NCBI GenBank assembly: GCA_029547185.1
Contig: JAKPPU010000004.1
Location: forward strand, 1-64,000
Direction of reading: 5' to 3'
Origin: Deltaproteobacteria bacterium
Lineage (GTDB): Bacteria; Desulfobacterota; Desulfomonilia; UBA1062
DNA: 64,000 nt
A program made the position numbers and the translations under genes. Shown in pieces: positions 8,330 to 17,649 of the stretch. The notes below the pieces were generated by a model. It saw only the letters and a list, made by a program, of their open reading frames with translations. It was not told where the DNA came from and ran no database searches. Each line of letters opens with the position of its first letter. Within the stretch, counting starts at the first letter, position 1.

Positions 8330-8352
8330 CCCTGTCTCAACAACCGGAGCCA
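8330..8352 (-). repeat. IS right terminal inverted repeat
   Basis: Read on the minus strand it begins TGGCTCCGGTTG and ends GACAGGG, matching the left end at 17 of 23 positions. Confidence 0.8.
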
Positions 8353-8665
8353 GCTCTGTTCTTGAGACTGTAACAACAACCTTGTGTAAGTACATAAACA
8401 AAGAATGAGCGATTTCGATGCCGATAGTAAACCTATCAGACAACATGTCATCTCGGGAAAGATACTGTCAATATATTGACTACACATGCCCTAAAAAGTA
8501 TGTAATGTATTAATATTTCTATATAAATTTATTCCCTGGCTTGAGGCATGCATATTGCACAATAATTTTCTATAGAAATTCTAAGAGATTAATATCTTGA
8601 AACATCTGTTGTCATGGGTGAAACGGATTTGAAGGAAGATCAGATATCGGGGAATGGAGCATATA
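8353..8665. other. Intergenic region without recognised gene
   Basis: AT-rich sequence between the IS right end and the glycosyltransferase operon. No gene, tRNA or convincing terminator was seen; it probably holds the promoter of the downstream operon. Confidence 0.4.
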
Positions 8666-8832
8666 ATGAAAAATCAAAAAGCCAACGAACTACCACCACA
8701 GCAAGCTGTGGATGATCCGACCCTAAAAGAGGTTCAAAGATGCAATTGATCGATGACGTGACGAGTCCAAAGAACTCCTTTGAAGAAAATCTTCTTCAGG
8801 GAGAGACATCTGTAGGGATGACAATACAATGA
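8666..8832 (+). pseudogene. Possible small frameshifted coding remnant
   Basis: Two short frames overlap. One runs 8666-8749 (27 aa, starts MKNQKANELPP). The other runs 8740-8832 (30 aa, starts MQLIDDVTSPKN) and ends in an ATGA overlap with the next gene. Joined by a frameshift near 8740 they would give one hydrophilic protein of about 55 aa coupled to the glycosyltransferase. Alternatively the second frame is a leader peptide, or both are chance. No family is recognised. Confidence 0.25.
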
Positions 8833-11800
8833 GAAACACTTCTTCTCAAAGAATCTTATTCGTCAATCATAATCTCTCTCCTTTCGAGATATCTGGTACG
8901 CCACTTTCCACGAGAAACCATGTGCTCGGCATCTCAAAGAGAGGATTCGAAGTTGCAGTTCTCATACCAAGCGATAAGGTAAGATATGGATATAAGAAGG
9001 AACAAATGGCAGAAGGATTCACTCTTTATCAGGTTCCTGCCATTGACAAAATAAAAGCCTACCTTGCTGGACACAATCAAATAGAGTCATCATACATACG
9101 ACTCATCGAGCAAATAATAGATAATTTCCTTCCTCAGATAGTACATATCAACGATTATGTCTACATGCCTGCTGAGATTATAGAAATCTTCTCCAGCAAA
9201 GGATGCATTGTCGTCAGAGAGGTATGCAACTGCGAAGAACTTTGTCACAAGGACTCTCCGGTTATCTCTCATGAGCTTAACAGCCATTTATGCTCTGGAC
9301 CAGATACCCCTGAGAAATGTTACCGATGTTTAATTTCCCAGGCATCAGACTGTTCACACGAAGTACTTTCGCCGAAGGTATTCAATATTGTCTTCGATCA
9401 AATTAAATGCAGATTTGAATATATTAAAAGGTTGTATAAAGATACAATTAATAAGGTTATCTTTACCTCTCTACCCTTCAAGGAATACTTTACACGATTT
9501 GTTCCTATCCCCGAAGAGAAGGCACGGGTCATCCCCAGGGGATTTAATTTCAGCTTCCCTAGGAATATCGAAAAAATAAAAAGCGTAAATAGCGCTGTCA
9601 ATTTCGCCTTCATTGGTAATGTAATGTTCAGCAAGGGCATAGATGTAGTTCTTAAAGCTTTTGAAGTGATCTCGAGTGAACCCAACTTCAGCCTACATAT
9701 ATATGGACATATAATAAATCATGAGTACCGGCCATGGTTGGAAATATTACAGGCTCGTTACCCCCTCAAATTCATCTACCACGGTCCCTTTGAAGAGAGC
9801 GATCTTCCTCAGATTGCAAAATCCATAGATATATGTATCATCCCTTCATATTTCGATACCTATAATAGGGTGCTTAGAGAATTTTTATATTTGGGTGTAC
9901 CTGTCATTGCGACGGATTTCTTTGGAGCCTATATTGTTGAAGAAAACAAGAATGGCTTTAAGATACCGATCGGTGACTCCAATTCTCTTGCACAGAAGAT
10001 GATTGATCTCATCCACAAACCCACGGCAATCGAATCCCTGTCACGTGGAGCTCAACAAACTCAAATACCCGACTTGAAGGGGGAGATAGATGCTATGGTC
10101 GAGGTTTACAACGACCTCTATCATCAGCTTTCTAAAAGTGAAAAAGCTCAGTTGGATGAAAAGGTGAGGGTCAGCGATATGAGAAAAACCTCTGTGGATA
10201 AGACAACGAAGCTTATCGCTTTCTACCTTCCACAATATCATCCCATTCCGGAGAATGATCACTGGTGGGGTAAAGGCTTCACTGAATGGACGAATGTAGC
10301 CAAAGCCAAGCCGCTTTTCTCCGCTCACTATCAACCACATATACCAGCCGACCTTGGATTTTATGACCTCAGGCTACCTGAAACACGAGAGGCTCAGGCA
10401 CATCTCGCTCAACAATACGGAATAACAGGATTCTGCTATTACCACTATTGGTTCAATGGTAAACGGCTCCTTCATCGGGTGTTTGATGAAGTAATGATAA
10501 CCGGGAAACCTGATTTCCCGTTCTGCCTGTGTTGGGCTAATGAGAACTGGACAAGGTCATGGGACGGAGGGGACAAGAAGATCCTGATTGGACAGCAGTA
10601 CAGCCAGGAGGATGATCTAAAGCATATAACTTGGCTCATTAGGGCATTTAAGGATCCCAGATATATCAAGATACAGGGTAAACCACTCCTTCTGATTTAT
10701 CGTACAAGTGATCTGCCGGATCCGGGAAAAACAGCAGCTCTGTGGAAAGAAGAAGTCCAAAAGAATGGATTCCCTGACCTTTACCTCTGCAAAGTGGAAA
10801 GTTTTGCGAATGAACATACAGATCCCCATGACTTGGGTTTCGATGCAGCAGTTGAATTCCAGCCAGACTGGTCTAGACTGGGTGAAGAGAGTAACAGGCA
10901 CCCCGGTCTGCATGTCTTTAATTACAGCGATGTCGTAGAAAACATGATCAAAAAATCAGAACCGAGGTATCAGCGGTTTCCCTGCGTAACACCATCATGG
11001 GATAACTCCCCAAGGAGGGGACAGGATGGAGTTATTTTCCATGATTCACAGCCTTTCCTCTACGAGAAGTGGTTACGGCATGCAGTTTCCAAAGTCAGGA
11101 GAAAACCCTCCGATGAAAGAATTGTCTTTATCAATGCCTGGAATGAATGGGGGGAGGGAAATCATCTCGAACCCGACCAAAGAAATGGTCATGCCTATCT
11201 GCATGCAACCAAACGCGCTTTGACGGTCACAACTGAAAAATCCGAGCTTCTGGACACTTTAATAGGAAAAGCGGAAGCAGCAGTTGATCAGGCATGCTGG
11301 GGCGAGGCGGAGTCATTGCTTTTAAAAGCCCTCGATCATGATCCATCTTCGCCGCGCACCCTGCACCAGTATGCCATTCTGCTCTTTCACCAGGGAAGGC
11401 TGGATGAGGCCATTGAAACAATGCGCAGTACCCTTGAAATGGAACCCGGGAACGCAGAGTTTCAAAATGATATCGGATCAATGTACCATGCGTCGGGAAA
11501 TGCAGAAGAGGCACAGAAGCATTTCGAAAAAGCCCTGGAAATCCATCCTGAAGACAACACATCACTCAAGAATCTCGCCGATCTCTTAATTGAGAAAGGA
11601 GAGATAAAGGATGCTCTCAGGATATGCGGCAAACTGAAGTCTATCTGCCCGGGCGATCAAGAAGTCGACCGTCTGATGGCATCAGTTCAGCGCATGATTG
11701 GGTATAATGCAATCACGGGCAATAAAGTAACGGAAAGATCGCAGTATCGCAGCCCTTTTCCGGACGATCCGGTTATCATAAAACGGGAAGTCAGACCTTC

Positions 11801-13337
11801 TGAGAATAGAAAAAACTTGTCAAACAACATGAAACCCCATACGTCCTGCAGTCTCTCCATCATACTTTCAGCAAAGAACAAGTTACAATTCACCAGACAC
11901 AATATCCAGTTGATTCTCGATGAAATCAAGAACCTGGATGCCGAGCTCATTGTTGTAGACAATGGTTCGGATGATGGCAGCAGGGATTTTCTGAACCATT
12001 TGCATCATGAGTGTCTGTCCGTGATCCTCCTTGGCAGTGGGACCACAGATGTAAGGGGGGCCATACTGGGTGCGGAAAGGACCTCGGGCAAACATCTCAT
12101 GTTCCTTGATAGTTCGGCACTTGTTACCAAACCGCTCCTTCAGAGCGTCATTAGTGCCCTTGGAAATACCGCTGGCTGGGATGCCATTACTGGGAAGACT
12201 GTCTCGAACCGGAAAACAATCATCGAAGCAGGTACTACAGCTATAACCGAATCAGGACTGGAAAGCAGGGGCGTCGGGAAACATTTCTTTGACCCTGCAT
12301 TTAACTTCACCTGCCAGGTCGAGTCAGGCTCCAGATACTTCACAGTTTTGCGCCGAGAAGTCTGGGATGAGGTGCAAGCCTTCAATCCTGGCCTGGAAGA
12401 CATTGGGGCTGCTCTTCTAGACATAGGTCTCAGAATGGCATCGATGGGGTACCGCATCCTCTATAAGCCCCAATGCATCCTCCTCGGAAGTATCGCAGCC
12501 GTATCGCAACCTGAGATCTCTGATTCACTCTTACCTGATACGGAAATCCTGGGTTCTCTAAGACCTGAGGATTTTCAGCCTGATATGATGAAAATAACGA
12601 GCGAGACAGGGCGTAAAAATATACTGGTCCTTGGTATATACCTGGCAAATAAAATGAACACGGTCAATGATATCGTAACTGTCTTCTATGGCTCAGGCAT
12701 TCATACGGTCGTGCAAAAGTGGATAGCCCTCAACGGATCACCCCCAAATGCCGAGGTAGCGGCAGTAACCGAAAAGATATTAACCGGCAAGGTCCCCAAG
12801 TTCCAGATTCTCAATGACCTTCTCCATGATACAAATATCTCTCAATACGATTACATTATCCTGTGTGACGATGATGTGATCCTGCCCAGGAATTTCGTGG
12901 ACTCGTTCATAGCAATGCAGTCCCGACTTGAATTCGCCATAGCGCAGCCTGCTCGAACGCTCAACTCGTATACTGACCACCCCATAGTCCAGCAGCACAT
13001 CGGCGTGCATGCCAGACAGACCCATTTCGTTGAAATCGGTCCGGTGGTGAGTTTTCACCGTTCAGCATTCGACCTTATATTTCCATTCGACCTGACATCT
13101 CCTATGGGCTGGGGCTATGAAAACGTGTGGGCCCATGAGGTAATCCGGAGGGGGATGAAAATGGGTATCATTGATGCGATCTGCGTCGATCATAGTCTGC
13201 GCAAACCCGTGGCCAACTATGATTGGTCACAGGCTGACCGCGAACGAAATGTTTTTCTCCAAAAGCATGAACATCTGCCCTTGGAAGAGTGCTTCCGGGT
13301 TGTGAAAGCCCATGTCATAGGGGAGGTGGCTGCATGA
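8829..13337 (+). CDS. Giant multidomain glycosyltransferase (GT4 - WbsX - TPR - GT2 - GT)
   Basis: 1,502 aa with no membrane segment. Domains in order: a GT4-like transferase (about 1-435; GTPLSTRNHV near the start, GVPVIATDFFGAYIVEE near the end); a WbsX/GH99-like domain (about 459-800; IAFYLPQYHPIPEND, GFTEWTNV, CWANENW, FINAWNEWGEG); TPRs (about 806-960); a GT2 domain (about 1006-1230; VVDNGSDDGSRDFL); and a last GT-A-like domain (about 1262-1500; CDDDVILP near 1346). WbsX domains occur in O-antigen and rhamnan loci. Such a chain could build a repeating glycan. It overlaps the next gene by ATGA. The acceptor is unknown. Confidence 0.88.
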   Translation: MRNTSSQRILFVNHNLSPFEISGTPLSTRNHVLGISKRGFEVAVLIPSDKVRYGYKKEQMAEGFTLYQVPAIDKIKAYLAGHNQIESSYIRLIEQIIDNFLPQIVHINDYVYMPAEIIEIFSSKGCIVVREVCNCEELCHKDSPVISHELNSHLCSGPDTPEKCYRCLISQASDCSHEVLSPKVFNIVFDQIKCRFEYIKRLYKDTINKVIFTSLPFKEYFTRFVPIPEEKARVIPRGFNFSFPRNIEKIKSVNSAVNFAFIGNVMFSKGIDVVLKAFEVISSEPNFSLHIYGHIINHEYRPWLEILQARYPLKFIYHGPFEESDLPQIAKSIDICIIPSYFDTYNRVLREFLYLGVPVIATDFFGAYIVEENKNGFKIPIGDSNSLAQKMIDLIHKPTAIESLSRGAQQTQIPDLKGEIDAMVEVYNDLYHQLSKSEKAQLDEKVRVSDMRKTSVDKTTKLIAFYLPQYHPIPENDHWWGKGFTEWTNVAKAKPLFSAHYQPHIPADLGFYDLRLPETREAQAHLAQQYGITGFCYYHYWFNGKRLLHRVFDEVMITGKPDFPFCLCWANENWTRSWDGGDKKILIGQQYSQEDDLKHITWLIRAFKDPRYIKIQGKPLLLIYRTSDLPDPGKTAALWKEEVQKNGFPDLYLCKVESFANEHTDPHDLGFDAAVEFQPDWSRLGEESNRHPGLHVFNYSDVVENMIKKSEPRYQRFPCVTPSWDNSPRRGQDGVIFHDSQPFLYEKWLRHAVSKVRRKPSDERIVFINAWNEWGEGNHLEPDQRNGHAYLHATKRALTVTTEKSELLDTLIGKAEAAVDQACWGEAESLLLKALDHDPSSPRTLHQYAILLFHQGRLDEAIETMRSTLEMEPGNAEFQNDIGSMYHASGNAEEAQKHFEKALEIHPEDNTSLKNLADLLIEKGEIKDALRICGKLKSICPGDQEVDRLMASVQRMIGYNAITGNKVTERSQYRSPFPDDPVIIKREVRPSENRKNLSNNMKPHTSCSLSIILSAKNKLQFTRHNIQLILDEIKNLDAELIVVDNGSDDGSRDFLNHLHHECLSVILLGSGTTDVRGAILGAERTSGKHLMFLDSSALVTKPLLQSVISALGNTAGWDAITGKTVSNRKTIIEAGTTAITESGLESRGVGKHFFDPAFNFTCQVESGSRYFTVLRREVWDEVQAFNPGLEDIGAALLDIGLRMASMGYRILYKPQCILLGSIAAVSQPEISDSLLPDTEILGSLRPEDFQPDMMKITSETGRKNILVLGIYLANKMNTVNDIVTVFYGSGIHTVVQKWIALNGSPPNAEVAAVTEKILTGKVPKFQILNDLLHDTNISQYDYIILCDDDVILPRNFVDSFIAMQSRLEFAIAQPARTLNSYTDHPIVQQHIGVHARQTHFVEIGPVVSFHRSAFDLIFPFDLTSPMGWGYENVWAHEVIRRGMKMGIIDAICVDHSLRKPVANYDWSQADRERNVFLQKHEHLPLEECFRVVKAHVIGEVAA

Positions 13338-16300
13338 ACACGTCATCCAACAAGCCCTTGATCAGTGTCATTATCCCGACTTTCAATCGGGCAAACCTGC
13401 TCGAACAGTCATTAGAGAGTCTGGCAGGGCAGAGTCTGCCCAAGGACCAGTTCGAGGTCGTGGTAATCGATGACGGCTCCTCCGATAACACAGGAGATCT
13501 CTGCAAGCGTTTCGAGACAAGAATTGACATACGATACATACGGCAGGTGAACTCGGGCATTTCCGCTGCAAAAAACATGGGAGTGTTCGTTTCTCGGGGA
13601 CCTCTTCTCATGTTCTTCGATGATGATGATGTTGCTGATGCCGAGTTGCTCTCGGAACATGTCAGAACACATACCCTGTATCCCCAAGAGCATATCGCCG
13701 TCCTCGGCTACACCACCTGGCACCCCTCGCTAACGGTGAGCCGCCTCATGGAATTTGTCACCAACATCGGCCATTTCCTCTTCTCCTATAGCAACCTGAA
13801 AGATGGACAAGTCCTTGACTTCACTTATTTCTGGGGAGGACGGTCATCATGCAAAAAGTCACTGCTGGTGAAGCATGGTATCTTCAATCAACTTTTCCGC
13901 TTCGGTTCTGAAGACATCGAGTTGGGGTACCGCCTTTCCAAATTCGGACTCAAGGTGATTTACAATGCCAATGCTAAAAGTTACATGATTCGCCCGCTGA
14001 CCTATGACCAATTCTGCCAGAGATGTATTAAGCAGGGCAAATCCCAATACCATTTCAGCAAAATGCACCCGGATCCGGTAATACAGCAGTATTGCATGGT
14101 AGAGGACTCTGAGCAGAAATGGGACTTTGTCAGGCAGAAGCTTGAAAGCAAAATGCATCTCGTTGGAGAAATTGAGAAGACCCTGAAATGTGCCAGGTCC
14201 GCTACCGAAGAAAAAGCTCTGCTCAATGAGCTTGGAAAGCTCTACTGGTGGACCTTTAATGCATTGAAGATAAAGGGAATCGTGGAAGAGAAAAGGGCAG
14301 ACCAGGATCCATCCCATGAGAAGGACACCCTCTCCGTACCCGCCAGTATTTCGGAGAAGGACATGGATCTGCTCCGAACGCAGTGTGCTCATAACCTGCC
14401 GAAAACATTCCAAAGAGGAAACATCCTGATCATTGACCCCTTTCTGCCCATGTTCGACCGTGCCTCAGGCTCGCTCCGCCTGTTCGAGATTATGAAGGCC
14501 CTCATAAGGATGGGTTTCCGGTTGACCTATATCGCGCGTGATGGAGCGAACGCCGGGACGTATGTTCCCCTGCTGCAGGATATGGGTGTGGAGGTATATC
14601 CCGGAGATCCCTCTGCACTCCAGGATCTTGGCCTGGAGATCATCGCACCCTATCTCGATCTAGAGAAGATCCTGAAATCGAAATCGTTTGACTATGTGAT
14701 TTTATCCTTCTGGCATATTGCCGAGTATTACCTCCCGATGATAAGGCTACATTCCCCTCAGTCCCATGTCATTATCGATACAGTTGACATTCACTTCCTG
14801 CGGGAATTCCGTGAGGCCACGATGAAGGGAAACCGTAATCTCTTGGCAACAGCCGAGAAGAATAAGGAGCGGGAGCTGGCAATCTATCAGAAGCCGGATA
14901 GGCTCTGGGTGGTCACGGATGAAGACAAGAAAGCCATAGAAGGCATCGTGTCAGCCCCCATTGATGTCGTTCCGAACATCCATAAAAAAGTCAACTGGTC
15001 GAAAGAATATGAGCGCACCTCAGACCTGCTTTTCGTCGGGAACTTCAGCCACAAACCGAACATTGACGCAGTGCTGTTTCTCCACAAGAAAATATACCCT
15101 CTGATCCGCAAGAAAATGCCTGATGTGAAAATATTCATTGTCGGGGATAATCCTCCTGAACAGATTCTAAACCTCCATTCGGATAATTTTATCATAACAG
15201 GCTATGTTGAAGATCTTTCCTCTTATCTCAAGAGTGCTCGAATCTCCATCAACCCTCTGACCTACGGTGCGGGCATGAAAGGCAAGATAGGTGAAGCTCT
15301 GTCATGGGGCATCCCTGTTGTAACTACATTCATCGGCGCTGAAGGGATGCACCTTGTCGACAATGAGGATGCATTGATTGCAGACGACCCAAAGATTTTC
15401 GCCAGCAAAATCATTGACGTCTACCGTAACCAGACCTTATGGGAAAAGCTCTCCAGGAACGGGAAAAGGCTGGTTGAACAAAGGTGGTCTCCCGAGGCCA
15501 TCCAGAAGAGGATTGATTCTTCCCTCCTCGATGCATGGACTTTTGATAAAGAACAGGTCTCCGTGGTCCTCGCAGCGTCTGGAGATGTGCCTGCAATCGA
15601 AAATTCCATATCTGCCATCCACTCTTCGATTCAAGGTCCTGGGGAATCCTTGGTTATCTCTGGTGATTTGGACAAAAAGAATGTTCCACGCCTCCTTGAA
15701 CTAGAACATACTGATTTTGGGCACCGGAGGGTCCGCACAATAATCGAACAGCACGGCACTGATTATGCCGGCTCCTGGAACAAAGGCTTATCGCAGTCTA
15801 CTGGTGGGATCATCGTTCTGTGCCGCGACTCCCATACTATCGACACAGCTTCCCTGCGCTCTGCGATCTCTTTTGCCGAGCAGCAACCCGATGTCGACAT
15901 ACTGGTCCCTCATACTCCCTTGCTGATCAATACAGAACAGGCAGATGAGGAAAACGGTTACGTTCCGGCATCAGATTCTCAGAGATGTTTCGGCAGAATA
16001 ACCATACCCAGAATCAGGCCGCTGCCCTTTATGGTGATACGTCCCTCGGTGATAAAGAATGTTGGCGGATTCGATGCTGCAATCAAGAATGATCATCTCG
16101 CCTGGTATGATTTTATCATGCGTTCTGCCATGCAGGGATGCCGGTTGGTTTCGATGGAGGACTTGAATGCTTCAGGAATCGGCGTATCGAGCCCACAGAT
16201 TGGAGACATAGAACCTGAGAGGAAGGACTGGAATTTATTTGTCCAAAAATGGGGCATCCCAGAAGATGCTCAACTGCCCGTTGTATGTACTGACATAGGA

Positions 16301-17620
16301 AACAGACAAAGGTTTGCTCCTTTCGAGCTTTTCTCCTCACTTGGTGTGCAGGACCCAGGAGATTCATCGGCATATTCACCGGCAGTGAGCCGTCCTCTGC
16401 CACATGAAAAGCCTCACGGAAGACCGGCCAAACTCACTTCCATCATCATCCCGTGCTTCAATCAGATCGCATATACGAAGTTATGCCTCCAGAGCATCGA
16501 GAAATATACCACTGTCCCCTATGAACTCATCCTCATAGACAACGGGTCTACGGACGGCACACAGGCCTTCTTGGAAGAATACTCAAGGAGCCGTGCCGGA
16601 TGTAACGTCATCCTTAACAAACGTAATCTCGGGTTTGCCGGTGGCAATAACCAGGGAATAACAGCGGCCAAAGGCGATTATATCCTCCTGCTCAATAACG
16701 ATGTGGTCGTTACTGAGGGTTGGCTTGAACGGTTGATCACGCATATTGAGTCTGATCCAAGTATCGGAATGATCGGTCCTATGAGCAACTCCGTTTCGGG
16801 CCCGCAACTGGTCAAGGATGCACGTTATGGTGAAGACTTGAACAAGATGCAAATATTCGCTGAGGAATATTCCAGGAAAAATCTGGGAAAGCGCCAGGAC
16901 ATCCTGAGGCTCGTAGGTTTCTGCCTCCTGATCAAGAAAGAGGTAATCGATATTATTGGAGGCTTGGATGAAAATTTCATAAGCGGAAACTTCGAGGACG
17001 ACGACCTCTGCCTGAGATCGTTCGTTGCAGGATATCGAAACGTCATGGCAGGAGATGTATTTGTCCATCATTACGGGAGCATGACATTTAAGGGCAATGG
17101 AATTGATTATAGAGCCACCATGCAAGTCAATCGTCAGTATTTTGCCGATAAATGGAGGGGCATCATCGAGGTCAGAGGGAACATATACAAGATTAAAATG
17201 ACGAAAGAACAGCAACTGACAAAGCTCATCGAACGGGGGGAAGAACAGTTCTCCCAGGGGCATATCGAAAGTGCTGTCAAAATATTCAAGAGGGTTCTCC
17301 TTATGGATAGGTCGAACTTCCGGGCATTGAATAACCTTGGTGTAATACAATGGCAGATCGGTCATGCGGTCGCGGCTATCGAAACCTTCCAGATTGCCCT
17401 GAGATTCAATCCCGAGGATTCTGATGCCTTGGCAAATCTCCTGCAAGCGGTAACGGAGACCGGTAGGTTCGACCTCTTGAATCTGAACCTGCTGAACACA
17501 ATAAAACAAATTCAACCGACAAACCCCGACATTGATCGACTTGTTAGTGGACACATGGAAACACACGGGATTCCAGAAAATCACTATGCCGTTGAAAATC
17601 ATGCGGAGTCAGCGCTCTGA
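13334..17620 (+). CDS. Giant multidomain glycosyltransferase (GT2 - GT4 - GT2-like - GT2 - TPR)
   Basis: 1,428 aa. The first GT2 domain spans about 8-330 (SVIIPTFNRA, VVIDDGSSDN, FFDDDDV near 92-98). A GT4-like domain spans about 362-735 (GSLRLFEIMKAL; LLFVGNFSHKPN; WGIPVVTTFIGAEGM). A degenerate GT2-like segment covers about 742-1000. A strong GT2 domain starts near 1033 (IIIPCFNQIAYTKL, LIDNGSTDGT, LLLNNDVVVTEGW, NFEDDDLCLR), followed by TPRs (about 1294-1375). The start at 13334 was chosen for GGGAGGTGG upstream and the ATGA overlap with the preceding gene, implying translational coupling. It probably adds several sugars in series; its substrates cannot be read from sequence. Confidence 0.9.
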   Translation: MNTSSNKPLISVIIPTFNRANLLEQSLESLAGQSLPKDQFEVVVIDDGSSDNTGDLCKRFETRIDIRYIRQVNSGISAAKNMGVFVSRGPLLMFFDDDDVADAELLSEHVRTHTLYPQEHIAVLGYTTWHPSLTVSRLMEFVTNIGHFLFSYSNLKDGQVLDFTYFWGGRSSCKKSLLVKHGIFNQLFRFGSEDIELGYRLSKFGLKVIYNANAKSYMIRPLTYDQFCQRCIKQGKSQYHFSKMHPDPVIQQYCMVEDSEQKWDFVRQKLESKMHLVGEIEKTLKCARSATEEKALLNELGKLYWWTFNALKIKGIVEEKRADQDPSHEKDTLSVPASISEKDMDLLRTQCAHNLPKTFQRGNILIIDPFLPMFDRASGSLRLFEIMKALIRMGFRLTYIARDGANAGTYVPLLQDMGVEVYPGDPSALQDLGLEIIAPYLDLEKILKSKSFDYVILSFWHIAEYYLPMIRLHSPQSHVIIDTVDIHFLREFREATMKGNRNLLATAEKNKERELAIYQKPDRLWVVTDEDKKAIEGIVSAPIDVVPNIHKKVNWSKEYERTSDLLFVGNFSHKPNIDAVLFLHKKIYPLIRKKMPDVKIFIVGDNPPEQILNLHSDNFIITGYVEDLSSYLKSARISINPLTYGAGMKGKIGEALSWGIPVVTTFIGAEGMHLVDNEDALIADDPKIFASKIIDVYRNQTLWEKLSRNGKRLVEQRWSPEAIQKRIDSSLLDAWTFDKEQVSVVLAASGDVPAIENSISAIHSSIQGPGESLVISGDLDKKNVPRLLELEHTDFGHRRVRTIIEQHGTDYAGSWNKGLSQSTGGIIVLCRDSHTIDTASLRSAISFAEQQPDVDILVPHTPLLINTEQADEENGYVPASDSQRCFGRITIPRIRPLPFMVIRPSVIKNVGGFDAAIKNDHLAWYDFIMRSAMQGCRLVSMEDLNASGIGVSSPQIGDIEPERKDWNLFVQKWGIPEDAQLPVVCTDIGNRQRFAPFELFSSLGVQDPGDSSAYSPAVSRPLPHEKPHGRPAKLTSIIIPCFNQIAYTKLCLQSIEKYTTVPYELILIDNGSTDGTQAFLEEYSRSRAGCNVILNKRNLGFAGGNNQGITAAKGDYILLLNNDVVVTEGWLERLITHIESDPSIGMIGPMSNSVSGPQLVKDARYGEDLNKMQIFAEEYSRKNLGKRQDILRLVGFCLLIKKEVIDIIGGLDENFISGNFEDDDLCLRSFVAGYRNVMAGDVFVHHYGSMTFKGNGIDYRATMQVNRQYFADKWRGIIEVRGNIYKIKMTKEQQLTKLIERGEEQFSQGHIESAVKIFKRVLLMDRSNFRALNNLGVIQWQIGHAVAAIETFQIALRFNPEDSDALANLLQAVTETGRFDLLNLNLLNTIKQIQPTNPDIDRLVSGHMETHGIPENHYAVENHAESAL

Positions 17621-17649
17621 CACAGATTGCCTCCACGAGGGATGATCTT

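Larger units (their letters stand above)
7095..8352 (+). mobile_element. IS3-family insertion sequence, complete
   Basis: About 1,258 bp with two transposase frames bounded by imperfect terminal inverted repeats. The ends share TGGCTCCG, four differing bases, TT, two differing bases and GACAGGG (17 of 23 identical); further in, TAAGTGGA is also shared. Flanking triplets (AAG left, GCT right) do not match, so no target duplication is visible. This could reflect end decay or rearrangement after insertion. The element separates a GT2-TPR gene from a divergent glycosyltransferase operon. Confidence 0.88.

Noticed and set aside
16583..17602. 339-codon frame opposite the second giant glycosyltransferase
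   Set aside because: Antisense to a conserved GT2 domain and TPR repeats; no homology.
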